Assembly (NCBI GenBank): GCA_963812885.1
Contig: CAWEWZ010000007.1
Coordinates: 62,001 to 126,000 of the forward strand
DNA from: Bog-756 sp963812885
GTDB taxonomy: Bacteria; Actinomycetota; Acidimicrobiia; Acidimicrobiales; RAAP-2
DNA: 64,000 nt
Reading direction: 5' to 3'
The position numbers and the translations under genes are program-made. Each line of letters starts with the position of its first letter. The stretch's first letter is position 1. Below are positions 47,501 through 56,153 of this stretch, one piece after another. The notes under the pieces were generated by a model. That model was not told the origin of the DNA. It ran no database searches and worked only from the letters and a program-made list of their open reading frames with translations.

Positions 47501-48995
47501 GTGCTCGATCTCCTCACCGGCTTCGTGGCCGAGCTCCGCGCCGCGGGGATCCCGGTCTCGCTCACCGAGCACCTCGATGCCGCCGAGGCCCTCACCCATG
47601 TGCCCATGGAGGACCGCGAGGCGATCAAGTACACCCTCGGGGCCAGCCTGGTGAAGTCGTCGTCCCACTGGCGGGCCTACGAGACCGCGTTCGAGATCTA
47701 CTTCTCGCTGCGGGGGCCGGAGTACCGGATCGACGAGGACGGCCGACGGGGCCGACGCCGGGTCCGAGCCGAGGCGGCCGGGATGGCCGGTTCGGGCGAC
47801 CGGCGGGGTCAGGGACGGGGCGGCGGAGGCGGTGGCCAGGAGGGGATGACCCCCGAGGAGCTCGCCGACCTGTTGTACAAGGCGCTGCTCGGGGCCAACG
47901 ACGCCATGGTGGCCGCCGTGGCCAGGCAGGCGGTGTCGCGCTACGCGGGCATGGAGGCGGGCCGGCCGGTGGGGGGGACCTACTACCTCTACCGGACGCT
48001 GCGGAACCTCGACCTCGACCGGGTGCTGGAACGGCTGGTCGATGCCGCCCGGGCCACGACCTCCTCGCTCAACGACGACTCGCCCCCGGAGCCCGGGCCA
48101 ACCGATGGCCACGCTGACCGCGCTGGAGGAGCGGTTGCTCCGCGACGAGTACCAGTCGCGTATCGACCAGCTCCGGCACGAGATCGAGAACGAGATCAGG
48201 CGGCGGCTGGTGGCCGACCGAGGGAGTGAGGCGCTGGCCAAGTCGCTGCGCAAGCCGCTGCCCGAGGACATCGACGTGATGCACGCCACCCGCGAGGAGC
48301 TGGTGGCGCTGCGCAAGTCGCTCCAGCCGCTCTCCCGCAAACTGGCCGTCCGCCTGGCCCGCAAGCGGCGCCACGGTCGCAAAGGACCGCTCGACTTCCG
48401 CTCCACGGTGCGCCACTCCCTCTCCACCGGAGGGGTGCCCGTCGAGCCCAAGTTCCGCTATCCGCGGCCGTCCAAGCCCGAGATCGTGGTGATCGCCGAC
48501 ATCTCCGGTTCGGTGGCCTCGTTCGCCCGCTTCACCCTGCATCTGGTCCATGCCATCAGCACCCAGTTCTCGAAGGTGCGCAGCTTCGTGTTCATCGACG
48601 GGATCGACGAGGTCACCCGCTTCTTCGAAGGCGCCGACGATCCCGCCGACGCGGTGCACCGGATCAACACCGAGGCCGACGTCATCTGGGTGGACGGCCA
48701 CTCCGACTACGGGCATGCACTCACCGTGTTCTGGGAGCGATGGGGCGAGGAGATCACCCCCCGATCGAGCGTGCTCCTGCTCGGTGACGCCCGCAACAAC
48801 TACCACGCCTCCCAGGCCTGGGTGGTCAAGGAGCTGCAGGCCCGGGCCCGCCACGTCTATTGGCTCAACCCCGAGCCCCGCGCCTACTGGGACTCGGGCG
48901 ACTCGATCGTCGGCGAGTACGCCCTCCACTGCGACGACGTGGTCGAGTGCCGCACCCTCCGCCAGCTCGAGCAGTTCGTCGGCGAGTTGGCATGA
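47501..48995 (+). CDS. VWA-domain protein, CoxE-like (one frame break near 48103)
   Basis: About 497 residues after repair. The N-terminal half has LLTGFVAELRAAGIPVSL, typical of CoxE-like proteins, and a Gly-rich linker. The C-terminal VWA domain has the MIDAS motif VVIADISGSVASFARF (DxSxS) and VDGHSDYGHAL with further metal contacts. It is the probable substrate-adaptor partner of the MoxR ATPase. One extra G before ATGGCC near 48103 splits it; a start at that ATG, giving two proteins, is a less likely reading because the two parts together match the family length. Confidence 0.88.
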
Positions 48996-49082
48996 CCGGC
49001 GGGCCGGGCGGGTTCGACGCTCTCTCCGGGGCGGGCCGACGGGTCCACCGCGGCCACACCCCCGCCCGACGGGATCCGGACC

Positions 49083-49769
49083 GTGTCTCCCCACCCCCCG
49101 GTCACGGCGGCCCGGATGGTGCTGGTGCGGCACGGGGAGGCGGTGTGCAACGTGTCGGGCGTGTGTGGGGGACCACTCGGCTGCCAGGGGTTGACCGACC
49201 GTGGCCGCGCCCAGGTCGAAGGGTTGCGGGACCGGCTGGCCGCCTCCGGGGAGCTGGCCGGGACCGACGCCCTCTATGCCAGTGTGCTGCCCCGGGCCGT
49301 CGAGACGGCCGAGCTGCTGGCTCCGGCCCTCCGCCGCCTCGAGCCCGGCTCGGAGGAACCTCCCCTCGATGTGGTCACCGAGTGCGGCCTGTGCGAGCTC
49401 CATCCCGGCGACGCCGACGGGTTGTCCTGGAGCGAGTTCACCGACCGGTTCGGCGCCCTCGACTGGGACGACGACCCCGGGCAGCCCATCGCCCCGGGCG
49501 GCGAGAGCTGGACCGGGTTCGTCAACCGGGTGTCGGCGTCACTGGACAAGCTGGCCGTCGACCATCCCGGGCAGCTGGTGGTGGTGGCCTGCCATGCCGG
49601 GGTGATCGAGGCCTCGCTGCTGTCCAAGCTGCCGGTGGCCGGAGGGCTCGAGGGGGCCCGTCTCCAACTGCGGACCGACCACGCCTCGATGACCACCTGG
49701 GAGGTCGACGACGGCCGCTGGCGCCTGCTCGGCTACAACGACGGCACCCCGGCGGGATCGGCGCCGTAG
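49083..49769 (+). CDS. Histidine phosphatase (phosphoglycerate mutase-like)
   Basis: A 228-residue histidine-phosphatase-superfamily protein. The phospho-His is in MVLVRHGEAVCNVSG, with YASVLPRAVETAELL and a second His in VVACHAGVIEASLL. The substrate is unknown: it could be a phosphosugar, mannosyl-3-phosphoglycerate or nucleotide phosphatase. The GTG at 49083 is the longest reasonable start; the conserved part begins near residue 12. Confidence 0.9.
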   Translation: MSPHPPVTAARMVLVRHGEAVCNVSGVCGGPLGCQGLTDRGRAQVEGLRDRLAASGELAGTDALYASVLPRAVETAELLAPALRRLEPGSEEPPLDVVTECGLCELHPGDADGLSWSEFTDRFGALDWDDDPGQPIAPGGESWTGFVNRVSASLDKLAVDHPGQLVVVACHAGVIEASLLSKLPVAGGLEGARLQLRTDHASMTTWEVDDGRWRLLGYNDGTPAGSAP

Positions 49770-49775
49770 GCCCGA

Positions 49776-49800
49776 CGGCAGGGTCGCCGCCAACCTGCCG
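49776..49800. terminator. Hairpin between convergent genes
   Basis: A 7-bp perfect stem CGGCAGG/CCTGCCG with an 11-nt loop lies just past the histidine-phosphatase stop and just past the convergent remnant. There is no U-tract, so a terminator role is only probable. Confidence 0.35.
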
Positions 49801-49803
49801 CGC

Positions 49804-49920
49804 TCAGGAGGTCGAGGAACCGGCGATGCGGGCGAAGAGGTCGACCAGGCGGTCGATCAGCTCGTCCCGTCCGAAGGCCAAGGTCCCCTGGTGCCAGGCG
49901 AGGCAGATCTCGCCCGCCGA
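49804..49920 (-). pseudogene. 3' remnant of an unidentified gene
   Basis: Directly after the GH25-like stop, in the same frame, 38 codons with uniformly G/C third positions read GEICLAWHQGTLAFGRDEL and end IAGSSTS before TGA at 49806-49804. There is no start codon and no room for a gene, so it looks like the tail of a gene whose front was lost where the GH25-like gene now ends. Family not recognised. Confidence 0.4.
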
Positions 49921-51544
49921 TCAGCAGGCGTAGTCGTCGTCGAAGGCCAGACTCGTGCCTCCGGCCGGATAGGTGGCACTGGGCGAGCTGTACTGGACGA
50001 TCTCGACTGGGCCCCGCGGCAGCCCGGAGTACTTCGAGTGGACGTTGCCACAGGTGGTGGCCGGGTTGATCTCCCAGTCGGCGGCCCAGTAGGGCACGGC
50101 CGGCGAGTAGTTGCCCACGATGCCGGTCCAGGCCCCGGGGCTGGCGTAGATGCCGACGCCGTTGAGGCCCTCGAAGTGGAGGCCGTCGATGGCTCCCTCC
50201 ACCACCGACGCGTTGGCGCCGGTGTTGGACGTCCAGGGCGGGACCCCTGCGGTGCTGGGTTCGACGTCGAGCCACCAGCCCACCGAGGTGTTGACCCCGG
50301 CCGCCCCGGCCTTGGCGAAGGCGTCGAGGGCGGTGTTGAAGCCGTAGTTGCATGCCGCAGGAGAGGGGGTGTTCCGGCACGCCGGGTCGCCGCTGGAGGC
50401 GTCCTGGCCGTAGGTCAGATAGACGTAGAGGTTGAGACCGCCGGCGGCCCACGCCGCCTCGGTCCCGAGGCAGCGGTTGGTGCTGCCCTTGGATTCGCCC
50501 ACCACCTCGACCAGACCGATGGTGTGGGGCGAGGGCGGCAGGTTTCCGCACTGGAAGTTGGAGATGTCGTACCCGTAGCTCCCCGGCGGGTAGGACGAGC
50601 CGGAGAAGTTCCCGCTGCCGATGGCCTGGGCCATGCCCACCACCGGATGGTTGAGCACCTGCGGGGCCGAGCCCCAGTAGGTGGCGCCGCCGTAGGCGGT
50701 CACCGCACCGTTGGAATTGGTGAACCAGTACCCGTTGCCGCTGTGATCGGTGGTGATGGCAACGATGGGCCGGCGCTGGGGCACGCTGCCCAGCGAGCCG
50801 TAGAAGCGTGCGTCTCCGAAGGCGAAGACGCCGCCGTCGGAGGCAGTGAACCAGTAGCCCCGCCCGTCGGGCGCCGCCGTCATCCCCACGATGGGCTTGT
50901 TGAGCCGGAGATCGCCCGTCGAGCCGAAGAAGCGGGCGTCACCGAAGGCGAAGATGCCGCCGTCGGCGGCCACCAGCCAGTAGCCCTTCCCGTCCGGGGT
51001 GGCGGCCATGCCCACGACGGGCCGATTGAGGGGATGGGCACCCATCGACCCGTAGAACCGGGCATCACCGAAGGCGAAGATGCCGCCGTCCGACGCCACC
51101 AGCCAGTAACCGCCGCTGTCGGGGGTGGCGGCCATGCCGACCACCGGTCTTGTTCAACGCCATGGCCCCGGTCGATCCCTCGAACCTGGCGTTCCCGAAC
51201 GAGAAGATGCCGCCGTCCGATGCCACCAGCCAGTACCCCTGGCTGGTCCTGGTCCCGGCCATGCCCACCACCGGCCGGTTGAGATGGATGGCGCCCGTCG
51301 AGCCGTAGAACCCGGCCCCGCCGAAGGAGAAGACCCCACCGTCGGACGCCACCAACCAGTAGGCGGAGACCTGCCTGGTGGCCGCGCCGGCGGTCGACCC
51401 GCCGCTCCCGGCGGAGACGACGGATCCGAGCAGGGTGGCCAACACGACCAGGACCGCCCCTCCGGATCCCCACCGACGCCGGGCGGTTGCACGGGGCGTG
51501 ACCTGGCTCCGGCGACGCAGCAACTGCATGTGAACCGTCTCCAT
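49921..51544 (-). CDS. Secreted GH25-like hydrolase with six 42-residue repeats (one frame break near 51149)
   Basis: About 540 residues after repair. A signal peptide (GGAVLVVLATLLGSVVSAG) leads to six tandem 42-residue repeats (core ASDGGIFAFGDARFYGS, LNRPVVGMAATPDG), then a C-terminal domain from about residue 310 with SYGYDISNFQCG, SVGWWLDVEPST, GVGIYASPGAW and YWAADWEIN. The C-terminal pattern resembles GH25/DUF1906-type glycosidase-fold domains, with the acidic pair in DVEP, so cell-wall hydrolysis is plausible. An extra base near 51149 splits ALNK/PVVGMAATPD. The start may be ATG 51544 or ATG 51529, the latter with GGAG 9 nt upstream. Confidence 0.82.
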
Positions 51545-51699
51545 CGATTATCAGGGCGCGATCGGATGCGTGAGGTTCTGGGCATCGGGCTGGCGGCCGC
51601 TCGACGACGGTCCGGCCATGTCCCGGCTCACCTGGGCGGGGCCATTCTCGTCGCTGGCGGCCGACCGGTCAATGACCCCCTGCCCGGCACTGCCTCGGC
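51545..51699. other. Non-coding spacer upstream of the GH25-like gene
   Basis: No supported ORF. On the minus strand GATAAT (51547-51552) lies just upstream of the GH25-like starts and could be its -10 element. Confidence 0.35.
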
Positions 51700-51755
51700 T
51701 CAGCCTCGCAGCAGCTCGGCGACGCCTGGGTCAGCCTCGCAGCAGCTCGGCGACG
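51700..51755. repeat. 25-bp tandem duplication of the DAHP synthase 3' end
   Basis: The 25 bases at 51731-51755, which include the last codons and stop of the DAHP synthase gene, recur exactly at 51700-51724, with a 6-nt spacer. The outer copy is non-functional and lies downstream of the real stop. Confidence 0.9.
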
Positions 51756-53128
51756 GCGAAGGCCAGGTCGAGGGACTGACGTGCGTTGAGGCGAGGATCG
51801 CAGGTCGTGGTGTACCGCTGATGGAGCTGGCCCTCCACGATGTCCTCGACGCCGCCCAGGCATTCGGTCACGTCGTCGCCGGTGAGCTCCACGTGGACGC
51901 CGCCGGGCCAGGTGCCCACTTGCCGGTGGGCCCGGAAGAAGCCCTGGAGCTCGCCGATGATGTCGTCGAACTTCCTGGTCTTCTGGCCCCCTTCGGCGGT
52001 GAAGGTGTTCCCGTGCATGGGATCGCACACCCAGACCACCGGGTGGCCCTCGTCCCGGACCGCCTCCAGGAGCGGCGGCAGGGCCGAATCCACGGCATCG
52101 ACGCCCAGTCTGGTGATCAGCGTGAGCCGTCCGGGGACCCGATCGGGATTGAGCCGCTCGCACAGGGCGATGACCTCGTCGGGGCCGGCCCCGGGGCCGA
52201 TCTTCGACCCCACCGGGTTTCGGATCCCCGACAGGAATTCGCAGTGGGCCCCGGTCAGCTGCCGGGTCCGCTCGCCGACCCACAGCATGTGGGCCGAGCA
52301 GTCGTACCACTCCTCGGTCAGTGAGTCCCGCCGGGTGAGGGCCTCTTCGTAGTCGAGGATGAGCGCCTCGTGGCTGGTCCAGAAATCGACTTCGTGGAGC
52401 GAGTCCTCGGCCGTGAGGTTGATGCCGCAGGCGGCCATGAACCGCAGGGCCCGGTCGATGCCCTCGGCGATGTCCTCGAAGCGCTGACCCTCGGTGGAGG
52501 AGGCCACGAACTGCTGGTTCCAGGCGTGGACCTGGCTGAGGTCGGCGAAGCCGCCCTTGGTGAAGGCCCTGAGGAGGTTGAGGGTCGAGACCGACTGCTG
52601 GTAGGCGGCGACCAACCGTTCGGGATCGGGGATGCGGGCGCTCCGCTCGGGCAGGTCGTCGTTGACCATGTGGCCGCGGAACGAGTCGATCACCTGGTCC
52701 CCGACGACCTCGGTGGCCGAGCTCCGGGGCTTTGCGAATTGGCCGGCGATCCGACCCACCTTGACCACCGGCACACCGGCGCCATAGGTCAGGACGACGG
52801 CCATCTGGAGGATGACCTTCAACTTGTCCCTGATGGAATCGGCGCTGAACTCCGAGAACGATTCCGCGCAGTCCCCGGCCTGCAACAGGAAGGCCCGACC
52901 GTCGGCCGCCTCCCCGAGGGCACGGGTGAGATGCCGGGCCTCGCCGGCGAACACCAGCGGGGGGAGGCTGCTCAGGCGGGCATGGACCCGTTTGAGGGCG
53001 GTCTCGTCCGGCCACACCGGCTGTTGGGCGGCGGGCATCGACCTCCAGGTGTCGGGTGCCCACGAAACAGGGACGGGTTGCGGAGCCACACCACCAGCGT
53101 AAAGCCTCGGGACGTAGGCTCCCGACAT
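51731..53128 (-). CDS. Class II 3-deoxy-7-phosphoheptulonate (DAHP) synthase
   Basis: The first enzyme of the shikimate pathway, joining erythrose 4-phosphate and phosphoenolpyruvate. The plant/actinobacterial type II form is evident from PAAQQPVWPDETALKRV, FLLQAGDCAESF, VGRIAGQFAKPRS, VWVCDPMHGNTF and HVELTGDDVTECLGG. 465 residues, intact. The ATG at 53128 shares bases with the divergent LLM start; the in-frame GTG at 53089 (APQPVPVSWAPDTW) would avoid this. Type II enzymes are usually feedback-regulated by aromatic amino acids. Confidence 0.95.
   Translation of the reverse strand: MSGAYVPRLYAGGVAPQPVPVSWAPDTWRSMPAAQQPVWPDETALKRVHARLSSLPPLVFAGEARHLTRALGEAADGRAFLLQAGDCAESFSEFSADSIRDKLKVILQMAVVLTYGAGVPVVKVGRIAGQFAKPRSSATEVVGDQVIDSFRGHMVNDDLPERSARIPDPERLVAAYQQSVSTLNLLRAFTKGGFADLSQVHAWNQQFVASSTEGQRFEDIAEGIDRALRFMAACGINLTAEDSLHEVDFWTSHEALILDYEEALTRRDSLTEEWYDCSAHMLWVGERTRQLTGAHCEFLSGIRNPVGSKIGPGAGPDEVIALCERLNPDRVPGRLTLITRLGVDAVDSALPPLLEAVRDEGHPVVWVCDPMHGNTFTAEGGQKTRKFDDIIGELQGFFRAHRQVGTWPGGVHVELTGDDVTECLGGVEDIVEGQLHQRYTTTCDPRLNARQSLDLAFAVAELLRG
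53115..53120 (+). promoter_or_regulatory. -10-like box of the LLM oxidoreductase gene
   Basis: TAGGCT ends 6 nt before the ATG at 53127 and lies inside the 5' end of the divergent DAHP synthase frame. Confidence 0.45.
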
Positions 53129-54057
53129 GCATCCATTTCGATTCGGAGCTCCAATTGTCCAAGGCCGAGACCGGCGCCGCCTGGCGGGCCACGGCTCGGA
53201 AGACCGAAGACCTGGGCTACTCCACGCTCTTCATCCCCGATCACTTCGAGGACCAGTTCGGGCCCTTGGTGGCCCTGACCGTCGCCGCCGAGGCCACCTC
53301 GACACTCCGGGTCGGGTCCCTGGTGTTCGGGAACGACTACCGCCACCCGGTGGTACTGGCCAAGGAGATCGCCACCCTCGACGTCTTCTCCGAGGGCCGG
53401 GTGGAATTCGGGCTCGGCGCCGGCTGGATGACCAGTGACTACGAGCAGTCGGGGATCCGAGCCGACGCGGCCGGCATCCGCATCTCGCGCATGGCCGAGA
53501 GCCTGGCCGTGATGAAGTCCCTGTGGTCGACGGGCGAGACCACCTTCGCCGGCGAGCACTATCAGGTCACCGGGGCCGTCGGCACGCCCGTTCCCGTCCA
53601 GCGGCCCCACCCGCCCATCATCATCGGGGGCGGCGGACAACGGGTCCTCGGTATCGCCGCCCGGGAGGCCGACATCGTCGGGGTGAACCCGAGCCTGGCC
53701 GCCGGCTACATCGGTGCCGAGGTCCTCGAGACCACCTCCGCCGAGTACTACCACCAGCGCATCGAGTGGATCCGTCAGGCGTCGGGGAAGCGGTTCGACG
53801 ACCTCGAACTGCAGTGCCTGACCTTCGTCGTCCAGATCGTGCCCAACCGTGAGGAGGCGGTGGCCCAACTGGCCGGGATGATGTCGGTCTCGGCCGAGCA
53901 GATCGAGGGTTCGCCGATCGTGATGATCGGGACCGCCGAGCAGATCGCGGAGACCCTGCGCGAACGGCGGGAGCGGTTCGGATTCTCCTACATCGTGGTG
54001 CACGAGGCGGAGATGGAGGCGTTCGCACCGGTGGTGGCTGCCCTGTCGGGAACCTAA
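53127..54057 (+). CDS. LLM-class F420/flavin-dependent oxidoreductase (one frame break near 53149)
   Basis: A luciferase-like TIM-barrel enzyme of about 309 residues, of the actinobacterial F420-dependent TIGR03621-like kind. Segments are LGYSTLFIPDHFEDQFGP, VGSLVFGNDYRHPVVLAKE, FGLGAGWMTSDYEQSGI and PIIIGGGGQRVLGIAAREA. One extra C near 53149 breaks MHPFRFGVQLSKAE at residue 8, so an automatic call may start later. Substrate unknown; these often act on hydrophobic or xenobiotic compounds. nadD begins 2 nt after the stop. Confidence 0.9.
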
Positions 54058-54059
54058 CG

Positions 54060-54659
54060 GTGGGCGAGCCGACAGCCCGGATCGGGATATTCGGGGGGAC
54101 CTTCGACCCCATCCACACCGCCCATCTGGAGGTGGCCGACGCCGTGCGCAAGGCGCTGGGGCTCGACCGGATGCTCCTGATGGTCGCCAATCAACCATGG
54201 CAGAAGCGGGACGACCGGGTTCTCACCCCGGCCGAGGACCGGTTCGCCATGGTCGAGGCGGCGGCCGCCGGCTGGCCCGGCCTCGATCCCTGCCGGATGG
54301 AGATCGACAGGGGCGGCCCGACCTATTCGATCGACACGGTGCGCCAGCTCCACCGTGACGTCCCCGATGCCGAGCTGATCCTGGTCGTCGGGTCGGACGT
54401 GGTGGCCGGCCTGACCACCTGGAAGGACGAGCTCACCCTCCGTGACCTGGTCACTCTGGCCGTGGTGGGCCGTCCCGGGGTCCCGCCCGCCCCCCCTCCG
54501 CCGGGGTGGCGGGCGGTCAACGTGGCCGTCGGACCATTCGACGTCTCGAGCACCGAATTGCGGGAGCGGCTCGAGGCCGGACTGCCGGTGGACGGATCGG
54601 TGCCGGACGCGGTAATCCGTTGCATTGAGCAACGAGGTCTGTACGCTACGAGGAGATGA
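54060..54659 (+). CDS. nadD: Nicotinate-nucleotide adenylyltransferase
   Basis: It forms deamido-NAD from NaMN and ATP. The nucleotidyltransferase motif is RIGIFGGTFDPIHTAHLEV (GTFDPxHxxH) and the end has DVSSTELRERL. 199 residues, intact. It starts with GTG. Its stop overlaps the next ATG (ATGA). Confidence 0.96.
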   Translation: MGEPTARIGIFGGTFDPIHTAHLEVADAVRKALGLDRMLLMVANQPWQKRDDRVLTPAEDRFAMVEAAAAGWPGLDPCRMEIDRGGPTYSIDTVRQLHRDVPDAELILVVGSDVVAGLTTWKDELTLRDLVTLAVVGRPGVPPAPPPPGWRAVNVAVGPFDVSSTELRERLEAGLPVDGSVPDAVIRCIEQRGLYATRR

Positions 54660-55141
54660 CCGTGGGGATGACGCCAGCTGATTCGGGCACCACGAAGTCT
54701 CTCCACCCGTACCGGGGCCGCGGCTCCCTCCTCCCCGGTGCCCCTCCGGTCGGGGATCCCGGAACGAACCGGCCCGACCCACCACCGACCGGGGCCGAAC
54801 CCGACGACCGAACTCTGCCGGCCATCGATCCGGTCGCGGATCCCGAACCCGAGGCCGGGCTGGACCCCGGGCACGAGGCCCCGAACGAGAGCCGCAGCGC
54901 CCTGCGTGCCGCCCGGCGGCGCCGACGGAGACTCTCGATAGTCTGTGCCGTGCTGATCGCGTTGTGCACGGCGCTCACCTTGTTGATCGTGGCCGTCGCC
55001 CGCGACCGCACACCGGGTCCCCAGGTGGTGACGCCCGCCGCGCCGTTCACCGCCACCCCACCCGTCGATCATCATGCCGTACCCGAATGGCAACCCACCG
55101 AGATCCTCGGCGCGTCGGCGCCACTAGGAGGTCACCCTTGA
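54656..55141 (+). CDS. Single-pass membrane protein between nadD and rsfS
   Basis: 161 residues: a long Pro/Asp/Glu-rich disordered N-terminus, a stop-transfer cluster (RAARRRRRR), one membrane helix (LSIVCAVLIALCTALTLLIV) and a short outside tail. It overlaps nadD (ATGA) and rsfS (TTGA) by 4 nt each, so all three are coupled. Actinobacteria often have a LytR-type or small membrane protein at this spot; no catalytic domain is present here. Confidence 0.75.
   Translation: MTVGMTPADSGTTKSLHPYRGRGSLLPGAPPVGDPGTNRPDPPPTGAEPDDRTLPAIDPVADPEPEAGLDPGHEAPNESRSALRAARRRRRRLSIVCAVLIALCTALTLLIVAVARDRTPGPQVVTPAAPFTATPPVDHHAVPEWQPTEILGASAPLGGHP
55126..55132 (+). promoter_or_regulatory. Ribosome binding site deciding the rsfS TTG start
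   Basis: AGGAGGT, a full Shine-Dalgarno match, sits 5 nt before TTG 55138, while no ATG or GTG in frame is placed as well. Confidence 0.75.
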
Positions 55142-55539
55142 CATCGATCAGTCCCACGCCGGTCGTCAGCGACGATGAGCCCACCGTGCCCGAAGCCTGC
55201 ATCGTGGCGGCCCGTGCCGCCGATGCCAAATCGGGCGAGGACACCACCATCCTGTCCATGGACGAACTGCTGGGGCTCACCGATGCCTTCGTGATCACCA
55301 GTGGGCGCAACGTCCGCCAGGTGAGGTCGATCGTCGACGAGGTGGAGCTCCGGGTCAAAGCCCACGAGGGAAGGCCGCCGGTACGGGTGGAGGGGCTCGA
55401 TGACGCGCGATGGGTGCTGATGGACTACGGCGACTTCCTGGTCCACGTCTTCTTGGACGAGGCCCGTCAGTTCTACGACCTCGAGCACCTCTGGCTCGAC
55501 GCGCCCCGAGTCGAATGGACCGTGTCCGACCGGGCCTGA
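55138..55539 (+). CDS. rsfS: Ribosomal silencing factor RsfS
   Basis: It binds L14 and blocks subunit joining when nutrients are low. 133 residues; LTDAFVITSGRNVRQVRSIVDEV and WVLMDYGDFLVHVFLDEAR are the RsfS/DUF143 signatures. It starts with TTG, decided by the AGGAGGT site and the TTGA overlap with the upstream stop. Intact. It converges with the lipoprotein gene. Confidence 0.95.
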   Translation: MTSISPTPVVSDDEPTVPEACIVAARAADAKSGEDTTILSMDELLGLTDAFVITSGRNVRQVRSIVDEVELRVKAHEGRPPVRVEGLDDARWVLMDYGDFLVHVFLDEARQFYDLEHLWLDAPRVEWTVSDRA

Positions 55540-55553
55540 TCGCCCCGGCCCGG

Positions 55554-56153
55554 TCAGGGCAACGGGGCCTGGGGTAGATAGGCGGCACGGCTCACCGGCC
55601 CGGGCACCTGGGCACCGCTGGCCGTCGGCACCTCGAGGGGCCGGTTGTCGATCCTGAAGATGACGCTCCTGACCCCGGGCTGCTCGGTGGCGGTGAACAC
55701 CACCTGGGCGATGGCCAGGGTCTGGTCGGGCCCGACCACCTGGACCGGATTGGCCGACAGGAAGTTGACGGTGGCGACGCCCTTGGCCACGGTGGCCTTC
55801 ACCCGGGCGGTGCCGCCGGAGAGGAAGCTCTGCAACCCGAACGCCGATTCGGTGGCGGTCGGTCCCTCGAGCAGGGCGCCGAGGATCTCGCTCAGGGTGG
55901 CCGGGATGGGGACGTCCCGGGTCACCGCCACCACGTGCTGGTTGGGGGCGACCATGAAGACGGTCTCGGGCACCGTCACGCTCGGCCGGACGACCGGGGT
56001 CAGCGTGGTCGGGGTCACCGGGTTGAGGAGGTGGAAGGGGACGTCGGCCTTGGCGATGGCCGTCGGGGTGCCGTTGGTGGGGATGCCGCAGGCCGCGGTG
56101 GCGCCGGCCACCACCACGACGGCGGCGGAAGCCAGCAGTCGCCGACGGCTCAC
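55554..56153 (-). CDS. GerMN-domain lipoprotein, LpqB-like but short
   Basis: 199 residues with a lipoprotein signal ending GATAACGIP (lipobox Cys at about 23) and one GerMN-like domain (LGALLEGPTATESAFGL; VATVNFLS). It sits directly after an OmpR regulator and a sensor kinase, the place LpqB holds in the actinobacterial mtrA-mtrB-lpqB operon. LpqB is about three times longer, so here only the GerMN module seems present. The GTG at 56153 overlaps the kinase stop (GTGA). It probably sits on the outer face of the membrane and tunes the kinase. Confidence 0.83.
   Translation of the reverse strand: MSRRRLLASAAVVVVAGATAACGIPTNGTPTAIAKADVPFHLLNPVTPTTLTPVVRPSVTVPETVFMVAPNQHVVAVTRDVPIPATLSEILGALLEGPTATESAFGLQSFLSGGTARVKATVAKGVATVNFLSANPVQVVGPDQTLAIAQVVFTATEQPGVRSVIFRIDNRPLEVPTASGAQVPGPVSRAAYLPQAPLP

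Noticed and set aside
48042..48995. Separate VWA protein starting at 48042 or the ATG at 48105
   Set aside because: The upstream half matches the N-terminus of CoxE-like proteins, so one gene with an extra base near 48103 fits better.
51669..53192. 507-codon minus-strand frame over the DAHP synthase
   Set aside because: Shifted-frame shadow with low-complexity Arg/Gly/Pro content; the true frame at 51731-53128 has all family motifs.
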